Below, one piece after another: positions 12,949 through 20,915 of a DNA stretch of 64,000 nt (positions are counted from its first letter, which is position 1; each line of letters opens with the position of its first letter). Position numbers and translations under genes: made by a program. Location: assembly GCF_002266465.3 (NCBI RefSeq), contig NZ_CP029427.2:994501-1058500 (forward strand), in the 5' to 3' direction. Below the pieces are notes generated by a model. It saw only the letters and a list, made by a program, of their open reading frames with translations, was not told the DNA's origin and searched no databases. Origin of the DNA: Bradyrhizobium symbiodeficiens. Its GTDB lineage: Bacteria > Pseudomonadota > Alphaproteobacteria > Rhizobiales > Xanthobacteraceae.

Positions 12949-13170
12949 AGTCCCGGACTCCAAGGGAAGGCAAACCGGCCGCAGCGTGGCAGTCGCCTCG
13001 AATCCCGCATTTCAAGAACCCTGCCTTTATAAAGCAGATGCGGCCGAGCGGAAGTATGATCCGTCCTGCAAATTCGAGGCAAATCCGACGCAATTCCGGC
13101 GGTGGACGGCGAAGGACGAACCGACTAAGCGGAAACTGCGACCGCCCCGATGGCGGCAGAGGCACCTCGC

Positions 13171-13803
13171 ATGCTGGGCATTCACGAAATCTGGCTCTTC
13201 ATCCTGTCGGGCGTGCTGCTCAACATCACGCCAGGGCCTGATTCCGTCTACGTCATCGGCCGCAGCATGCAGATGGGCTGGCGGGGCGGAGCCGCGGCCG
13301 CATTCGGCATCAGTTGCGGCTGTTTTGTCCATGTCGCGGCCGCTGCGATCGGCCTTTCGGCCCTGCTGATGGCCTCGTCGACCGCCTTCTCGATCCTGAA
13401 GCTGGTCGGCGCGGCCTATCTCGTGTTCACCGGGCTTCAGATGCTGTGGTCGCGCCCGGTGCTGGCGGCGGCGCTCGACGAGCCGGTACGGAGCTCGCTG
13501 CGGCGGGTCTTCCTCCAGGGGGTCTTCACCAATGCGCTCAATCCCAAGGTCGCGCTGTTCTTCCTGGCCTTCCTGCCGCAATTCGTCGCAGCCGATTCCG
13601 CACACAAGCCGCTCGCCTTCCTGACGCTCGGCCTGATCTTCATCTTTACAGGGACGCTTTGGTGCCTGGTGCTGGCCGCGTTCGCGGCCAAAGCCGCCCA
13701 CCGCCTGCGCGAGTCCGAAGGCGCGATCGCCTGGGTCAACCGCGCGCTCGGCGGCCTCTTCATCTATCTCGGCATCCGCGTCGCCATGCTGGAGACGCGG
13801 TAA
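13171..13803 (+). CDS. LysE/RhtB-family amino-acid exporter
   Basis: A 210-residue inner-membrane protein with about six hydrophobic helices and the family signature near its start (NITPGPDSVYVIGRSMQMGW), followed by FTNALNPKVALFFLAFLPQF. LysE/RhtB proteins export amino acids such as lysine, homoserine or threonine; which one is not readable here. Length matches the family (about 205-215). An in-frame ATG at 13150 would add seven residues; ATG 13171 is preferred because AGAGG lies 8 nt upstream and the protein then begins at the first helix. It diverges from the cyclase gene and converges with the TauE gene. Confidence 0.88.
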   Translation: MLGIHEIWLFILSGVLLNITPGPDSVYVIGRSMQMGWRGGAAAAFGISCGCFVHVAAAAIGLSALLMASSTAFSILKLVGAAYLVFTGLQMLWSRPVLAAALDEPVRSSLRRVFLQGVFTNALNPKVALFFLAFLPQFVAADSAHKPLAFLTLGLIFIFTGTLWCLVLAAFAAKAAHRLRESEGAIAWVNRALGGLFIYLGIRVAMLETR

Positions 13804-13857
13804 GCTCATTCGAACAATGATGGGAGCCGGGGTCGTGCAACCCAGCCTGCAAAGGCT

Positions 13858-14610
13858 CTACGCAAACTCCTTCGCCAGCGCGCTGCCGGCGAGATAAACG
13901 CCGAGCAGGATCATCGCGATCAGGAACCAGCGGCGGAACGCTTCGGCCGGCATTCGTGCGCGCACCGATTGGCCGATGAACATGCCGGCGAAGGCCATGG
14001 CCATGCCAACGGCGCCGGGCACGGCATTGGCCGGCGTCAGCAATCCGCTGGCGGTGAGGTTGAAGGCGAGCGCCAGCGTCGCCGTCGTGAAGAACACGCC
14101 GAGCGCCTGCACCAGCTCGTCCTTCTCCATGCCGATCGCCTGCATGAACGGCATCGAGGGGATGACCTGCACGCCTGTCGAGGCCGAGATCACGCCGGTG
14201 ATCACGCCGACCACGCCGCCGACCCATTTCTCGTTCTTCGGCGCGACGTGGAACTGGAATTTGTTCAGCCCGATGATGGCGTAGATCACCAGGAGGACGC
14301 CGAGCACGATCGTGCCATAGCGGGCATGCGGGCCGGTCAGCGCGCCGGCATTGAGCCAGCAGCCGATCACGGTGCCGATCATCAACGGCCACAGCCGCCT
14401 CAGGATGTCGCGCAGATAGGGGCCGACGAAGGTCTGCCAGATGTTGGTGACGATGGCGGGCACGATGACGATGGCGATCGCGCGGCTTGGTGCCATGCTC
14501 ACCGCGAGCAGGCCCATGGACACCGTCGGCAGGCCGAGCCCGACCACGCCCTTGACGAATCCGGCGAGGAGGAAGACGGCGGCGATGAGGATGAGAAGCG
14601 GGTCGACCAT
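13858..14610 (-). CDS. TauE/SafE-family sulfite/anion exporter
   Basis: A 250-residue polytopic inner-membrane protein with about eight hydrophobic segments arranged as two similar halves, each opening with a G-x-G-G/x-type loop (GFVKGVVGLGLPTVSM; GVITGVISASTGVQVI). This is the TauE/SafE (DUF81) family of sulfite, sulfoacetate or other organic-anion exporters. A GTG start at 14643 is possible, but ATG 14610 begins directly at the first membrane helix. Neither has a strong Shine-Dalgarno. The gene diverges from a LysR regulator 89 bp away, with a LysR-type palindrome between them, so that regulator probably controls it. Confidence 0.85.
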   Translation of the reverse strand: MVDPLLILIAAVFLLAGFVKGVVGLGLPTVSMGLLAVSMAPSRAIAIVIVPAIVTNIWQTFVGPYLRDILRRLWPLMIGTVIGCWLNAGALTGPHARYGTIVLGVLLVIYAIIGLNKFQFHVAPKNEKWVGGVVGVITGVISASTGVQVIPSMPFMQAIGMEKDELVQALGVFFTTATLALAFNLTASGLLTPANAVPGAVGMAMAFAGMFIGQSVRARMPAEAFRRWFLIAMILLGVYLAGSALAKEFA

Positions 14611-14666
14611 CCGGGCACATTGACCGAAGCCGCGCCGGCGCACAATCTGGAGGTTACGGAGTAAGC

Positions 14667-14683
14667 CTTCGTTTCAGACGAAG
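14667..14683. promoter_or_regulatory. LysR-type operator palindrome
   Basis: The inverted repeat CTTCGT-TTCAG-ACGAAG contains a T-N11-A core, the general LysR-family recognition pattern. It sits 17-33 bp before the lysR ATG in the divergent promoter region shared with the TauE gene. The role is inferred from position and symmetry. Confidence 0.5.
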
Positions 14684-14699
14684 TCTGCGGAGACCTGCC

Positions 14700-15590
14700 A
14701 TGCGTTTCGACCTCGTCGACCTCCAGCTCTTCATCGCGGTCGCCGACCAGCGCAGCATCACCCGCGGCGCGGAGCGGTCGCATCTGGCCCTGGCCTCGGC
14801 CAGCGCGCGCATCAAGGGGCTGGAGGACGCGCTCGGCGTCGCGCTGCTCAAGCGCGGACGGCGCGGCGTCGAACTGACCGCGGCCGGCGAGAGCCTGCTC
14901 GACCATGCGCGGCTCGTGATCCACCAGATCGACGCCATGCGCGGCGATCTCGCCGGCTTTGCCTCGGGCGTGCGCGCCAGCGTGCACTTCCTCGCCAACA
15001 CGTCGGGCCTGTCGGAGCATCTGCCGAAGGCGCTGGCCGGCTTCCTGCGCGAGCATCGCGATGTCGCAGTCGACATCGAGGAGCGCGAAAGCACCGACAT
15101 CGCAGCCGCAATCACCGCGGGCGCGGCCGATCTCGGCTTCGCCGCCGAGCACGCGCTGCCCGACCACATCGAGCGCTTCCTGTTCAGCGAGGATCGCCTG
15201 GCACTGGTGACGTCGAAACGCGGCCCGTTCGCCGGCCGCCGCCAGATTGATTTCCAGGAAGCGGGGACGTGCGACTTCGTCGGCCTGACCAGCGCCACCG
15301 CGCTCCAGATGCATATTTCGAAGCACGCGGCGAGGCTCGGCATGCGCCCGCATTTCCGCGCGCGCCTGCGCGATTTCGACGCGATCTGCCAGATGGTCGC
15401 CGCCGATGTCGGCGTTGCCCTCGTGCCCGAAGCCGCCGCCCGCCGCTGCGCGAAGCTGATGCCGCTCGCCATCGTCCGCCTGCGCGATGCCTTCGCCAAC
15501 CGCCGCCTCGTGATCTGCGCGCGCAGCTTCAAGGCACTGCCGCGGCCGGCGAAGCTGCTGGTGGAGCATTTAAGGGCGGAGGCGGTGTGA
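14700..15590 (+). CDS. LysR-family transcriptional regulator
   Basis: A 296-residue regulator. Residues 1-62 are the winged helix-turn-helix (DLQLFIAVADQRSITRGAER, then ALASASARIKGLEDALG). Residues about 88-290 form the periplasmic-binding-like effector domain. The recognition helix is slightly unusual, with ALASASARIK where many members have TQPALSRQIK. Its gene is divergent from the TauE exporter, the classical arrangement for a LysR protein controlling its neighbour. The effector is unknown, perhaps the exported anion. Confidence 0.9.
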   Translation: MRFDLVDLQLFIAVADQRSITRGAERSHLALASASARIKGLEDALGVALLKRGRRGVELTAAGESLLDHARLVIHQIDAMRGDLAGFASGVRASVHFLANTSGLSEHLPKALAGFLREHRDVAVDIEERESTDIAAAITAGAADLGFAAEHALPDHIERFLFSEDRLALVTSKRGPFAGRRQIDFQEAGTCDFVGLTSATALQMHISKHAARLGMRPHFRARLRDFDAICQMVAADVGVALVPEAAARRCAKLMPLAIVRLRDAFANRRLVICARSFKALPRPAKLLVEHLRAEAV

Positions 15591-15603
15591 AGCACCACAA
15601 ACT

Positions 15604-15689
15604 CGTCATGCCCGGGCTTGTCCCGGGCATCCACGTTCTTCGTACCTTGGAGGATGGCGTGGATGGCCGGGACAGGCCCGGCCATGACG
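15604..15689. repeat. Dispersed palindromic repeat, family A
   Basis: The arms begin CGTCATGCCCGGGCTTG and end in a near-complement GGCCCGGCCATGACG, with imperfect internal symmetry. It lies between two convergent genes and could fold into a long hairpin. Similar cgtcatgsccggg palindromes are widespread in Bradyrhizobium chromosomes. The function is unknown. Confidence 0.7.
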
Positions 15690-15698
15690 GTGTGGTGT

Positions 15699-16664
15699 CT
15701 ACTTCGCCGTCTCCACGCCGGCGTCCTTGATCACCTTCGCCCACTTCTTCGTCTCGTCCGCGATGAACTGCCGGAAATGCTCCGGCTCGTCGCCGACCAG
15801 CGTCGCGCCTTGCGCCGCGAGCTTCTCCTTCACCGCCGGATCCGCCATGGCCTTCGTGGCCAGGCCGTGCAGCGCGGTGACGATCTCGTTCGGCGTGCCC
15901 TTCGGCGCGACCATGCCGTACCAGTTCTCGACGCGCAGATCGGGAAAACCGGCTTCCGAGAGAGTCGGCACATCGGGTGCGGTCGGCGCGCGCGCGGCCG
16001 AGCCGATCGCGATCGGCCGCAAGGCGCCCGCCTTGACCTGCGGCAGCAGCACGGGGAGATCGAGGAACGTCATCTGCACCTGCTGGCCGAGCAGATCGTT
16101 CACCGCCGGCGCCGCGCCGCGATAGGGCACGTGCACGATGTCGATCCTGGCCGTCAGCTTGAACAATTCACCGGCAAGGTGCGGCAGGCTGCCGGGACCG
16201 GAGGAGGCGAAGTTGAGCTTTCCGGGCTGCGCCTTGGCCAACGCAATCAGCTCGCCGATGTCCTTCGCCGGCACATTGGTGGCAACCACGAGCATTTCCG
16301 GCACGGTCGCGACCAGCGTCACCGGCGTGAGATCGCTCAAGGTGTCGTAGGCGACCTTCTCCATGCTCGGGCTGATCGCGAGCGCGCCGGCGCTGGAAAT
16401 CGCGATGGTGTAACCGTCCGGCGCGGCCTTCGACACCGCGTCGGTGCCGAGCACGCCGCCCTGGCCGCCGCGATTGTCGATCAGCACCGGCTGGCCTGAC
16501 AGCTCCGACATGCGCTGGCCGATCACACGCGCGATGATGTCGTTGGGCCCGCCGGCCGGGAACGGCACGATCAGCTTGATCGGTTTGGTGGGAAAATTCT
16601 GCGCGGACGCCAGCGTCGGCAGCAGAAGCAGGATTGCGAGGAGGAGCGTGCGGCGAGTTTTCAT
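15699..16664 (-). CDS. Tripartite tricarboxylate transporter receptor (Bug/TctC family)
   Basis: A 321-residue periplasmic solute-binding protein. The signal peptide covers residues 1-22 (ends LASAQ). The mature part opens with FPTKPIKLIVPFPAGGPNDI, the hallmark of the Bug family, followed by IDNRGGQGGVLGTDAV and a late VENWYGMVAPKGTP. Bug proteins bind carboxylates or amides and serve TctAB-type transporters or signalling. No TctA or TctB gene is adjacent, as is common for orphan Bug genes. ATG 16664 is preferred over a longer frame because the signal peptide starts there and GGGGAG precedes it. It lies directly after hisN on the same strand (about 17 bp gap), so co-transcription is possible. 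Confidence 0.92.
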   Translation of the reverse strand: MKTRRTLLLAILLLLPTLASAQNFPTKPIKLIVPFPAGGPNDIIARVIGQRMSELSGQPVLIDNRGGQGGVLGTDAVSKAAPDGYTIAISSAGALAISPSMEKVAYDTLSDLTPVTLVATVPEMLVVATNVPAKDIGELIALAKAQPGKLNFASSGPGSLPHLAGELFKLTARIDIVHVPYRGAAPAVNDLLGQQVQMTFLDLPVLLPQVKAGALRPIAIGSAARAPTAPDVPTLSEAGFPDLRVENWYGMVAPKGTPNEIVTALHGLATKAMADPAVKEKLAAQGATLVGDEPEHFRQFIADETKKWAKVIKDAGVETAK

Positions 16665-16681
16665 GCAGGCTCCCCGCCCTC

Positions 16682-17464
16682 TTACCCGTTGAGCAGTTTC
16701 AGTGCTTCTTCGTGAACTCTGGCGTCGCCGGCCGCTACGATGCGGCCGCCGCCCTGGGCCGGCTGGCCTTCCCAGGTGGTGACGACGCCGCCGGCGCCGG
16801 TCACGATCGGGATCAGCGCCGCGATATCGTAAGGCTTGAGCTCGGTCTCGACCACGAGATCGACATGGCCTGCCGCCAGCATGCAATAGGAGTAGCAGTC
16901 ACCACCATAGCGCGACAGGCGCGCGCCCTTCTCGATGCGGCTGAAAATGGCGCGGTCGCGCTCGTTCATCAGCAGCGGGCTGGTGGTGTAGGTCGTGGCC
17001 TCCGAAAGCGAGGCGCAGCGGCGGACCTGAAGCCGGCGCTCGCCGGACGGGCCCTTGTAGATGGCCGAACCATTGTCGCCGGAGAAACGCTCGCCGATGA
17101 AGGGCTGGTGCATCATGCCGTACACCGGCACACCCTTGTGCAGCAGTGCGATCAGCGTCCCCCAGATCGGAAAGCCGCCGATGAAGGATTTGGTGCCGTC
17201 GATGGGGTCGAGCACCCAGACATAGTCGGCGTCCTCGCGCTCGTTGCCGAATTCCTCGCCGACGATGCCGTGCTGGGGGAAGTTGGCCTTGATCAGCCGC
17301 CGCATCACCGCCTCGGCGGCGCGGTCGGCCTCCGTGACGGGGTCGAATTCCCGGGTCTTGCTCTTGTCGTCGATCGACAGTGAGGTGCGGAAGAACGGCA
17401 GGATGGTTTCGCCGGAGGCGGTGGCGAGCCGTCCGATGAAGGCGGAGAAGTCGATCACCGTCAC
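16682..17464 (-). CDS. hisN: Histidinol-phosphatase, inositol-monophosphatase family
   Basis: A 260-residue Mg2+-dependent phosphatase of the IMPase superfamily, most like HisN, which dephosphorylates histidinol phosphate in histidine synthesis. Metal-binding motifs are present: GEEFG, WVLDPIDGTKSFI and the late ELKPYDIAALIPI. The DPIDGTKSFIGGFP variant is typical of the HisN branch, but SuhB-like activity cannot be excluded. GTG 17464 is chosen over a longer frame because GAGGAT lies about 8 nt upstream and the protein then begins at the family's usual position. The region upstream encodes a suhB-type sRNA on the opposite strand. Confidence 0.85.
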   Translation of the reverse strand: MTVIDFSAFIGRLATASGETILPFFRTSLSIDDKSKTREFDPVTEADRAAEAVMRRLIKANFPQHGIVGEEFGNEREDADYVWVLDPIDGTKSFIGGFPIWGTLIALLHKGVPVYGMMHQPFIGERFSGDNGSAIYKGPSGERRLQVRRCASLSEATTYTTSPLLMNERDRAIFSRIEKGARLSRYGGDCYSYCMLAAGHVDLVVETELKPYDIAALIPIVTGAGGVVTTWEGQPAQGGGRIVAAGDARVHEEALKLLNG

Positions 17465-17768
17465 AGGCCGAATCCTCAAAGCGAAAGTGGAATGAAGCTC
17501 CCTCCTGCCTAGCTCAATTCGCAGCCCGCGTGCAGCGCTGTCTTGAATTTGCACCCTGGTATTTTGGATGCCGAAGCTAACTGCCCCATCCAAGTCACCT
17601 GCTGGCCAAATATCGATCATAGAGTTGAAAACTTAGTTCCGATCATGCCTTGTTCGTATGCAAATGACTATCAACCCATTGAATTTCCTTATCAAAGAAA
17701 CTGAATCTGGGTTTCCGTAGAAGCAATTGAGCCATGTGCAGATTGCATGGGAAACGGCTCAAAAGCCC

Positions 17769-17797
17769 TTGCACTTTGTGCGGCGCGGTCGCATATT
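17769..17797 (+). promoter_or_regulatory. Sigma70-like promoter of the suhB/MmgR-type sRNA
   Basis: TTGCAC (17769-17774) and CATATT (17792-17797) are separated by 17 nt, close to the housekeeping consensus, and place the start near 17803. This is just before the first RNA hairpin. Confidence 0.6.
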
Positions 17798-17802
17798 GTT
17801 GC

Positions 17803-17893
17803 GGTGCGGTAGCGCTCTGCGTTACCGCTGCCCTCCTTGGGCGTTTCCTCCCTAGACTTGGGCCGCTTCTTCATCAGAAGCGGCCCTTTTTTC
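17803..17893 (+). ncRNA. suhB/MmgR (alpha-r8)-type small RNA
   Basis: A roughly 90-nt transcript unit with no ORF. Hairpin 1 is GGTAGCG (17808-17814) with CGTTACC (17820-17826, one G-U pair). Next comes GCCC-TCCTT-GGGC, then a single-stranded CGTTTCCTCCCTAGACTT segment, then a strong terminator hairpin. From memory, the TTTCCTCCCTAGACTTGGGCC stretch is the conserved core of the suhB RNA family (MmgR of Sinorhizobium), an Hfq-binding trans-acting sRNA of alphaproteobacteria. The family was named for its position near suhB-type genes, and here the IMPase-family hisN is next door. The C/U-rich loop could pair with Shine-Dalgarno sequences of target mRNAs. Confidence 0.78.
17860..17893 (+). terminator. 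Rho-independent terminator of the sRNA
   Basis: An 11-bp perfect stem (17860-17870 with 17876-17886, loop TCATC) is followed by TTTTTT. It is the strongest intrinsic terminator in the window and forms the 3' end of the sRNA. Confidence 0.9.
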
Positions 17894-17995
17894 TTTGCAC
17901 AGGTGTTTTCGTTTCGAAGTGCGCAGCGAAAGCGAAGCGAAGACGCGTTCGCGCCAGTCAAGCACAACACGATCTGACGAAAGAAATGCCGGCGC

Positions 17996-18886
17996 CTATT
18001 CCGCCGCCGCCTGGAACGGGCCGAGATCGCCGAACGGAATCGTGGTCGCCAGCACGTCGGCGAGAACGCCGAAGTCGAACGCCACTTGCGCAAAGCGCGC
18101 ACCCCGCTCGCGCCGCCGCTCATCCATATAGATCGCGCGGTTGAGCTCGAGCTGCACCGCGTGCAGGCCGCTCGCGGGATTGCCGTAATGCTCTGTGATG
18201 AAGCCGCCGGCATAGGGCTTGTTGCGGCCGATCGAATAGCCGAGCCCGGTCATGGTCTCCTCGACCCGGTCGGGCAGCAGCGGGGTGCAGCTCGTGCCGT
18301 AGCGGTCGCCGATCACGACGTCGGGCCGGCGCGGCTCGTCCCTGCTCACGCCGACCGAAGGCATCGAATGGCAGTCGACCAGCACCACGGTGCCGAACAT
18401 CTGGTGCACCTTGTTGATCAGCCGGCGCAGCGCGCGGTGGTAGGGCTTGTACAGCGTCTCGATCCGCCCCAGCGCATCGTCGACCAGGAGGCGCTCGCGG
18501 TAGATCTCCTGGCCGTCGCCGACCACGCGCGGAATGGTGCCGAGGCCGCCGGCGACCCGCATCGAGCGGGTATTGGCAAAGCTCGGCAGCCGTCCGCTGA
18601 ACATGCGGGGATCGAGCTCATAGGGCTCGCGGTTGACGTCGACATAGGAGCGGGGAAAGTTGACCCGCACGGTCGGAAAGCCGCGCTCGCTGAGATGGCC
18701 GATCAGCTCGTCCATGAAGGAATCTTCGGACCGCCGCAGCGTTGGCAGGTCGATCCTGGACGCCGCGAGGAATTCGTCCGGATAGGTCGAGCCGGAATGG
18801 GGCGAGTTGAAGATGACGGGCGCGCGCCATTGCGCGGGCTCAAAGATCTCGAAGGCTGGCGACATCTCGCCGTCAAACCGGGTCAT
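17996..18886 (-). CDS. N-formylglutamate amidohydrolase family protein
   Basis: A 296-residue zinc-dependent hydrolase of the FGase family (HutG-like), which cleaves N-formylglutamate to glutamate and formate or acts on related N-acyl amino acids. The family features are FNSPHSGSTYP near residue 26 (metal-binding His), a central VDCHSMPSV and a late GGFITEHYGNP. No hut genes flank it, so histidine degradation is not indicated by context. Its position beside cpdR and tRNA-Val recalls an arrangement I remember from other alphaproteobacteria. The start is ATG 18886, with only a modest ribosome site. Confidence 0.88.
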   Translation of the reverse strand: MTRFDGEMSPAFEIFEPAQWRAPVIFNSPHSGSTYPDEFLAASRIDLPTLRRSEDSFMDELIGHLSERGFPTVRVNFPRSYVDVNREPYELDPRMFSGRLPSFANTRSMRVAGGLGTIPRVVGDGQEIYRERLLVDDALGRIETLYKPYHRALRRLINKVHQMFGTVVLVDCHSMPSVGVSRDEPRRPDVVIGDRYGTSCTPLLPDRVEETMTGLGYSIGRNKPYAGGFITEHYGNPASGLHAVQLELNRAIYMDERRRERGARFAQVAFDFGVLADVLATTIPFGDLGPFQAAAE

Positions 18887-19216
18887 CTTCTCAGGCTTCG
18901 TCCCTTCGCGCCGGGATCTGGCAGTGGCCAGACCGCATCGATTCGGCCGATCGAGCGGCTCTTATGTGTCGTCATTGTCGGGAATCGCAACCATTCTGCC
19001 AAGCGAAAAGATGTGATGGTCATTGGAACACGTCTTAACCGTGTGGGCAGGGAGGCGGGGATGGGCCGGCGCGGCTCGATTGCTTCGAGCGGTTTTCCGG
19101 TTCACAAGAGTCCGGCAGCGCGGCCGGCTCAGGGTAAAGATTTTCACCCCAAATTTACCCTCTGTCGGGCTTAGTGATCTCTGCTGATATCCTCTGGGGA
19201 TGCGACGATTCCTGCC
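18887..19216. other. Intergenic region between divergent FGase gene and cpdR
   Basis: This 330-bp gap must hold both promoters. I see one notable element, the inverted repeat at 19131-19161 ahead of cpdR. No RNA gene or small ORF with a ribosome site is evident. Confidence 0.6.
19131..19161. promoter_or_regulatory. Inverted repeat upstream of cpdR
   Basis: AGGGTAAA (19131-19138) and TTTACCCT (19154-19161) are perfect 8-bp complements separated by 15 bp, 56 bp before the cpdR ATG. The symmetry and spacing suggest an operator. It does not match the CtrA pattern TTAA-N7-TTAA. Confidence 0.45.
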
Positions 19217-19576
19217 ATGCCAAAGATCCTGCTCGCCGAAGACGACAACGACATGCGCCGTTTCCTGGTCAAGGCGCTGGAAAACGCCGGTTTTCAGGTA
19301 TCGTCCCATGACAACGGCATGGCCGCCTATCAACGGCTGCGGGAAGAGCCGTTCGAGATGCTGCTCACCGACATCGTGATGCCGGAGATGGACGGCATCG
19401 AGCTTGCCCGCCGGGCCTCGGAACTCGATCCCGACATCAAGATCATGTTCATCACCGGCTTCGCCGCGGTCGCCCTGAACTCGGATTCGGACGCCCCCAA
19501 GAACGCCAAGGTGCTGTCCAAGCCCGTGCATCTGCGCGAATTGGTCAGCGAAGTGAACAAGATGCTGGCCGCCTAA
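19217..19576 (+). CDS. cpdR: Single-domain response regulator CpdR
   Basis: A 119-residue stand-alone receiver domain. Asp10 forms the acidic pocket, Asp52 in LLTDIVMPEMDG is the phospho-acceptor, and Lys in LSKPVHL completes the site. The sequence is very close to what I remember of Caulobacter CpdR, including IMFITGFAAVALN and the end KMLAA. In Caulobacter, unphosphorylated CpdR primes ClpXP for substrates such as PopA-linked factors and PdeA, and phosphorylation by the CckA-ChpT relay blocks this. The C-terminal LAA resembles a ClpX-type degron. It lies 75 bp before tRNA-Val. Confidence 0.95.
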   Translation: MPKILLAEDDNDMRRFLVKALENAGFQVSSHDNGMAAYQRLREEPFEMLLTDIVMPEMDGIELARRASELDPDIKIMFITGFAAVALNSDSDAPKNAKVLSKPVHLRELVSEVNKMLAA

Positions 19577-19651
19577 ATCGGCCTTGTTCCGTCCTTGCAC
19601 AGGGTCCCCTCGTCCGTTATAGGGACCCCACCCGACGCAAGTGGACTATTA

Positions 19652-19726
19652 GGGCGCGTAGCTCAGCGGGAGAGCACTACCTTGACATGGTAGGGGTCAC
19701 AGGTTCGATCCCTGTCGCGCCCACCA
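19652..19726 (+). tRNA. tRNA-Val (anticodon GAC)
   Basis: A 75-nt cloverleaf. The acceptor GGGCGCG pairs with CGCGCCC. The D arm reads GCTCAGCGGGAGAGC. The anticodon stem CTACC/GGTAG encloses TTGACAT, giving anticodon GAC. The T arm is ACAGGTTCGATCCCTGT. An encoded CCA occupies 19724-19726. It reads GUC/GUU valine codons. Confidence 0.98.
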
Positions 19727-19750
19727 CGCTTCGCCTACGGCTTCGCGTGG
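19724..19750 (+). repeat. Stem-loop overlapping the tRNA-Val CCA end
   Basis: CCACGC (19724-19729) and GCGTGG (19745-19750) are perfect complements, with a smaller GCC/GGC pairing inside. It begins at the tRNA CCA and has no T-run, so it may be a processing signal or chance. Confidence 0.35.
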
Positions 19751-19806
19751 CACAGCCCAGCTGATGGCGGCGAAGCGTGTCCGGCGCAGCTCGAAGGTAG
19801 AAACCC

Positions 19807-20268
19807 TCACCTGTCCTTGCCTTCGAGTAGCAGGCCCTTCAACCCGGTCGGATAGAGGCAGGGTCCACCCTCGGCGTCGAGCTCGGCGAGGTCGAACCAG
19901 CGCGCGATGATCTCCTCACCATTGTCCTCGCGGAAGTCGATGCGGTCCTGGCCTGCGAACGCACCATCCGGGAATGCGACCTCCACGATGAACGTCACCT
20001 CGTGGCCGGTCGCGCCCTCGTGCACGAAGATGTTCTCCATCACCAGCGGCTCGCTCGTGATGCTGACGTCGATGTCGAGCTCTTCGTCGAACTCTCGGAT
20101 GAGAGCCGCCTGCCAGCTCTCGCCGAACTCGATCTCGCCGCCGAGCGGGCGTACGCCCTTGATCCGGTTCGCATCATCGCGAATCTCGGCCGCGAGCAGC
20201 CGTCCGTCGCGCCAGTGCAGTCCGAGCGCGACGACGCGGATGTGAGGATGCGGACGCCATGTGGTCAT
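19807..20268 (-). CDS. NUDIX hydrolase
   Basis: A 153-residue NUDIX-fold pyrophosphohydrolase. The NUDIX box begins GGEIEFGESW and ends LIREFDEEL, which fits G-x5-E-x7-REU-x-EE except that the final conserved Gly is Asp. Members hydrolyse nucleoside diphosphates linked to another moiety; the substrate is not predictable. The protein starts at ATG 20268 with no obvious Shine-Dalgarno. It is a single gene between tRNA-Val and a RidA gene on the other strand. Confidence 0.88.
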   Translation of the reverse strand: MTTWRPHPHIRVVALGLHWRDGRLLAAEIRDDANRIKGVRPLGGEIEFGESWQAALIREFDEELDIDVSITSEPLVMENIFVHEGATGHEVTFIVEVAFPDGAFAGQDRIDFREDNGEEIIARWFDLAELDAEGGPCLYPTGLKGLLLEGKDR

Positions 20269-20483
20269 GGAGGATCGTTATCGCGCCTGCCAGCACTGCG
20301 CAATTCGGGCAGGCAAGGGTCGCCGGCCGAGCCCGCCCCATCTCCGATCTGCCCAAGCTTCGCAGCCTTGATCCGCGGCGTGTCGCCTGCCAATGTCCAG
20401 TCCACCACAGCGACGACAATCCGGCGCCTTGCCCTTCAGCGCAATGCATCGTTCGCCGGACTTTGACGAGGCAGGCCATCGAG

Positions 20484-20906
20484 ATGAGCAGCGTGAACAA
20501 GCCCGGCGGAAACTATTTGCCGGTAATCATCCATGGTGGGCTCGCCTATGTCAGTGGCCAGCTGCCGCGTCGCGGCGAAGACCTGCTGTATGTGGGCAAG
20601 GTCGGAGCAGGCGTCGATGTTGCGTCCGCGCAAGAGGCTGCTGCGCTCTGCGCCGATCTCTGCGTTTCCGCCATCAACCATGCAACAGGTGGCGAGGACA
20701 GGATCGTCCAGGTCCTGCAGCTCGTGGGCTACGTCGCCTCGGCGCCCGGATTCACCCAGCAGTCGCAGGTCATGAACGGCGCCTCCGACCGGCTGATCGA
20801 ATGTCTCGGCGAGCGCGGTCGTCATACGCGCACGTCCGTCGGCGTCGCCGAGCTGCCGCGAGGAGCGCCGGTCGAGTTGAGCATGATCGCCGCTGTTCGG
20901 TCGTAG
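20484..20906 (+). CDS. RidA/YjgF-family protein
   Basis: A 140-residue cytoplasmic protein of the RidA (YjgF/YER057c/UK114) family; characterised members deaminate reactive enamines/imines. Family features are YLPVIIHGGLAYVSGQLPR near the start and the end segment LPRGAPVELSMIAAV. The usual catalytic Arg position of RidA lies in the NATARS-like segment, here replaced by TRTSVGVAELPRG, as in the longer YjgF subgroup. The function may therefore differ from the classical imine deaminase. ATG 20484 is chosen from a longer frame because homology begins there. The gene converges with the mandelate-racemase homologue. Confidence 0.88.
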   Translation: MSSVNKPGGNYLPVIIHGGLAYVSGQLPRRGEDLLYVGKVGAGVDVASAQEAAALCADLCVSAINHATGGEDRIVQVLQLVGYVASAPGFTQQSQVMNGASDRLIECLGERGRHTRTSVGVAELPRGAPVELSMIAAVRS

Positions 20907-20915
20907 CAGACGGCC

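Noticed and set aside
19652..19750. tRNA-Val as an integration site with attached island
   Set aside because: No integrase, no direct repeat of the tRNA 3' end seen downstream, and the neighbouring genes look like ordinary chromosome.
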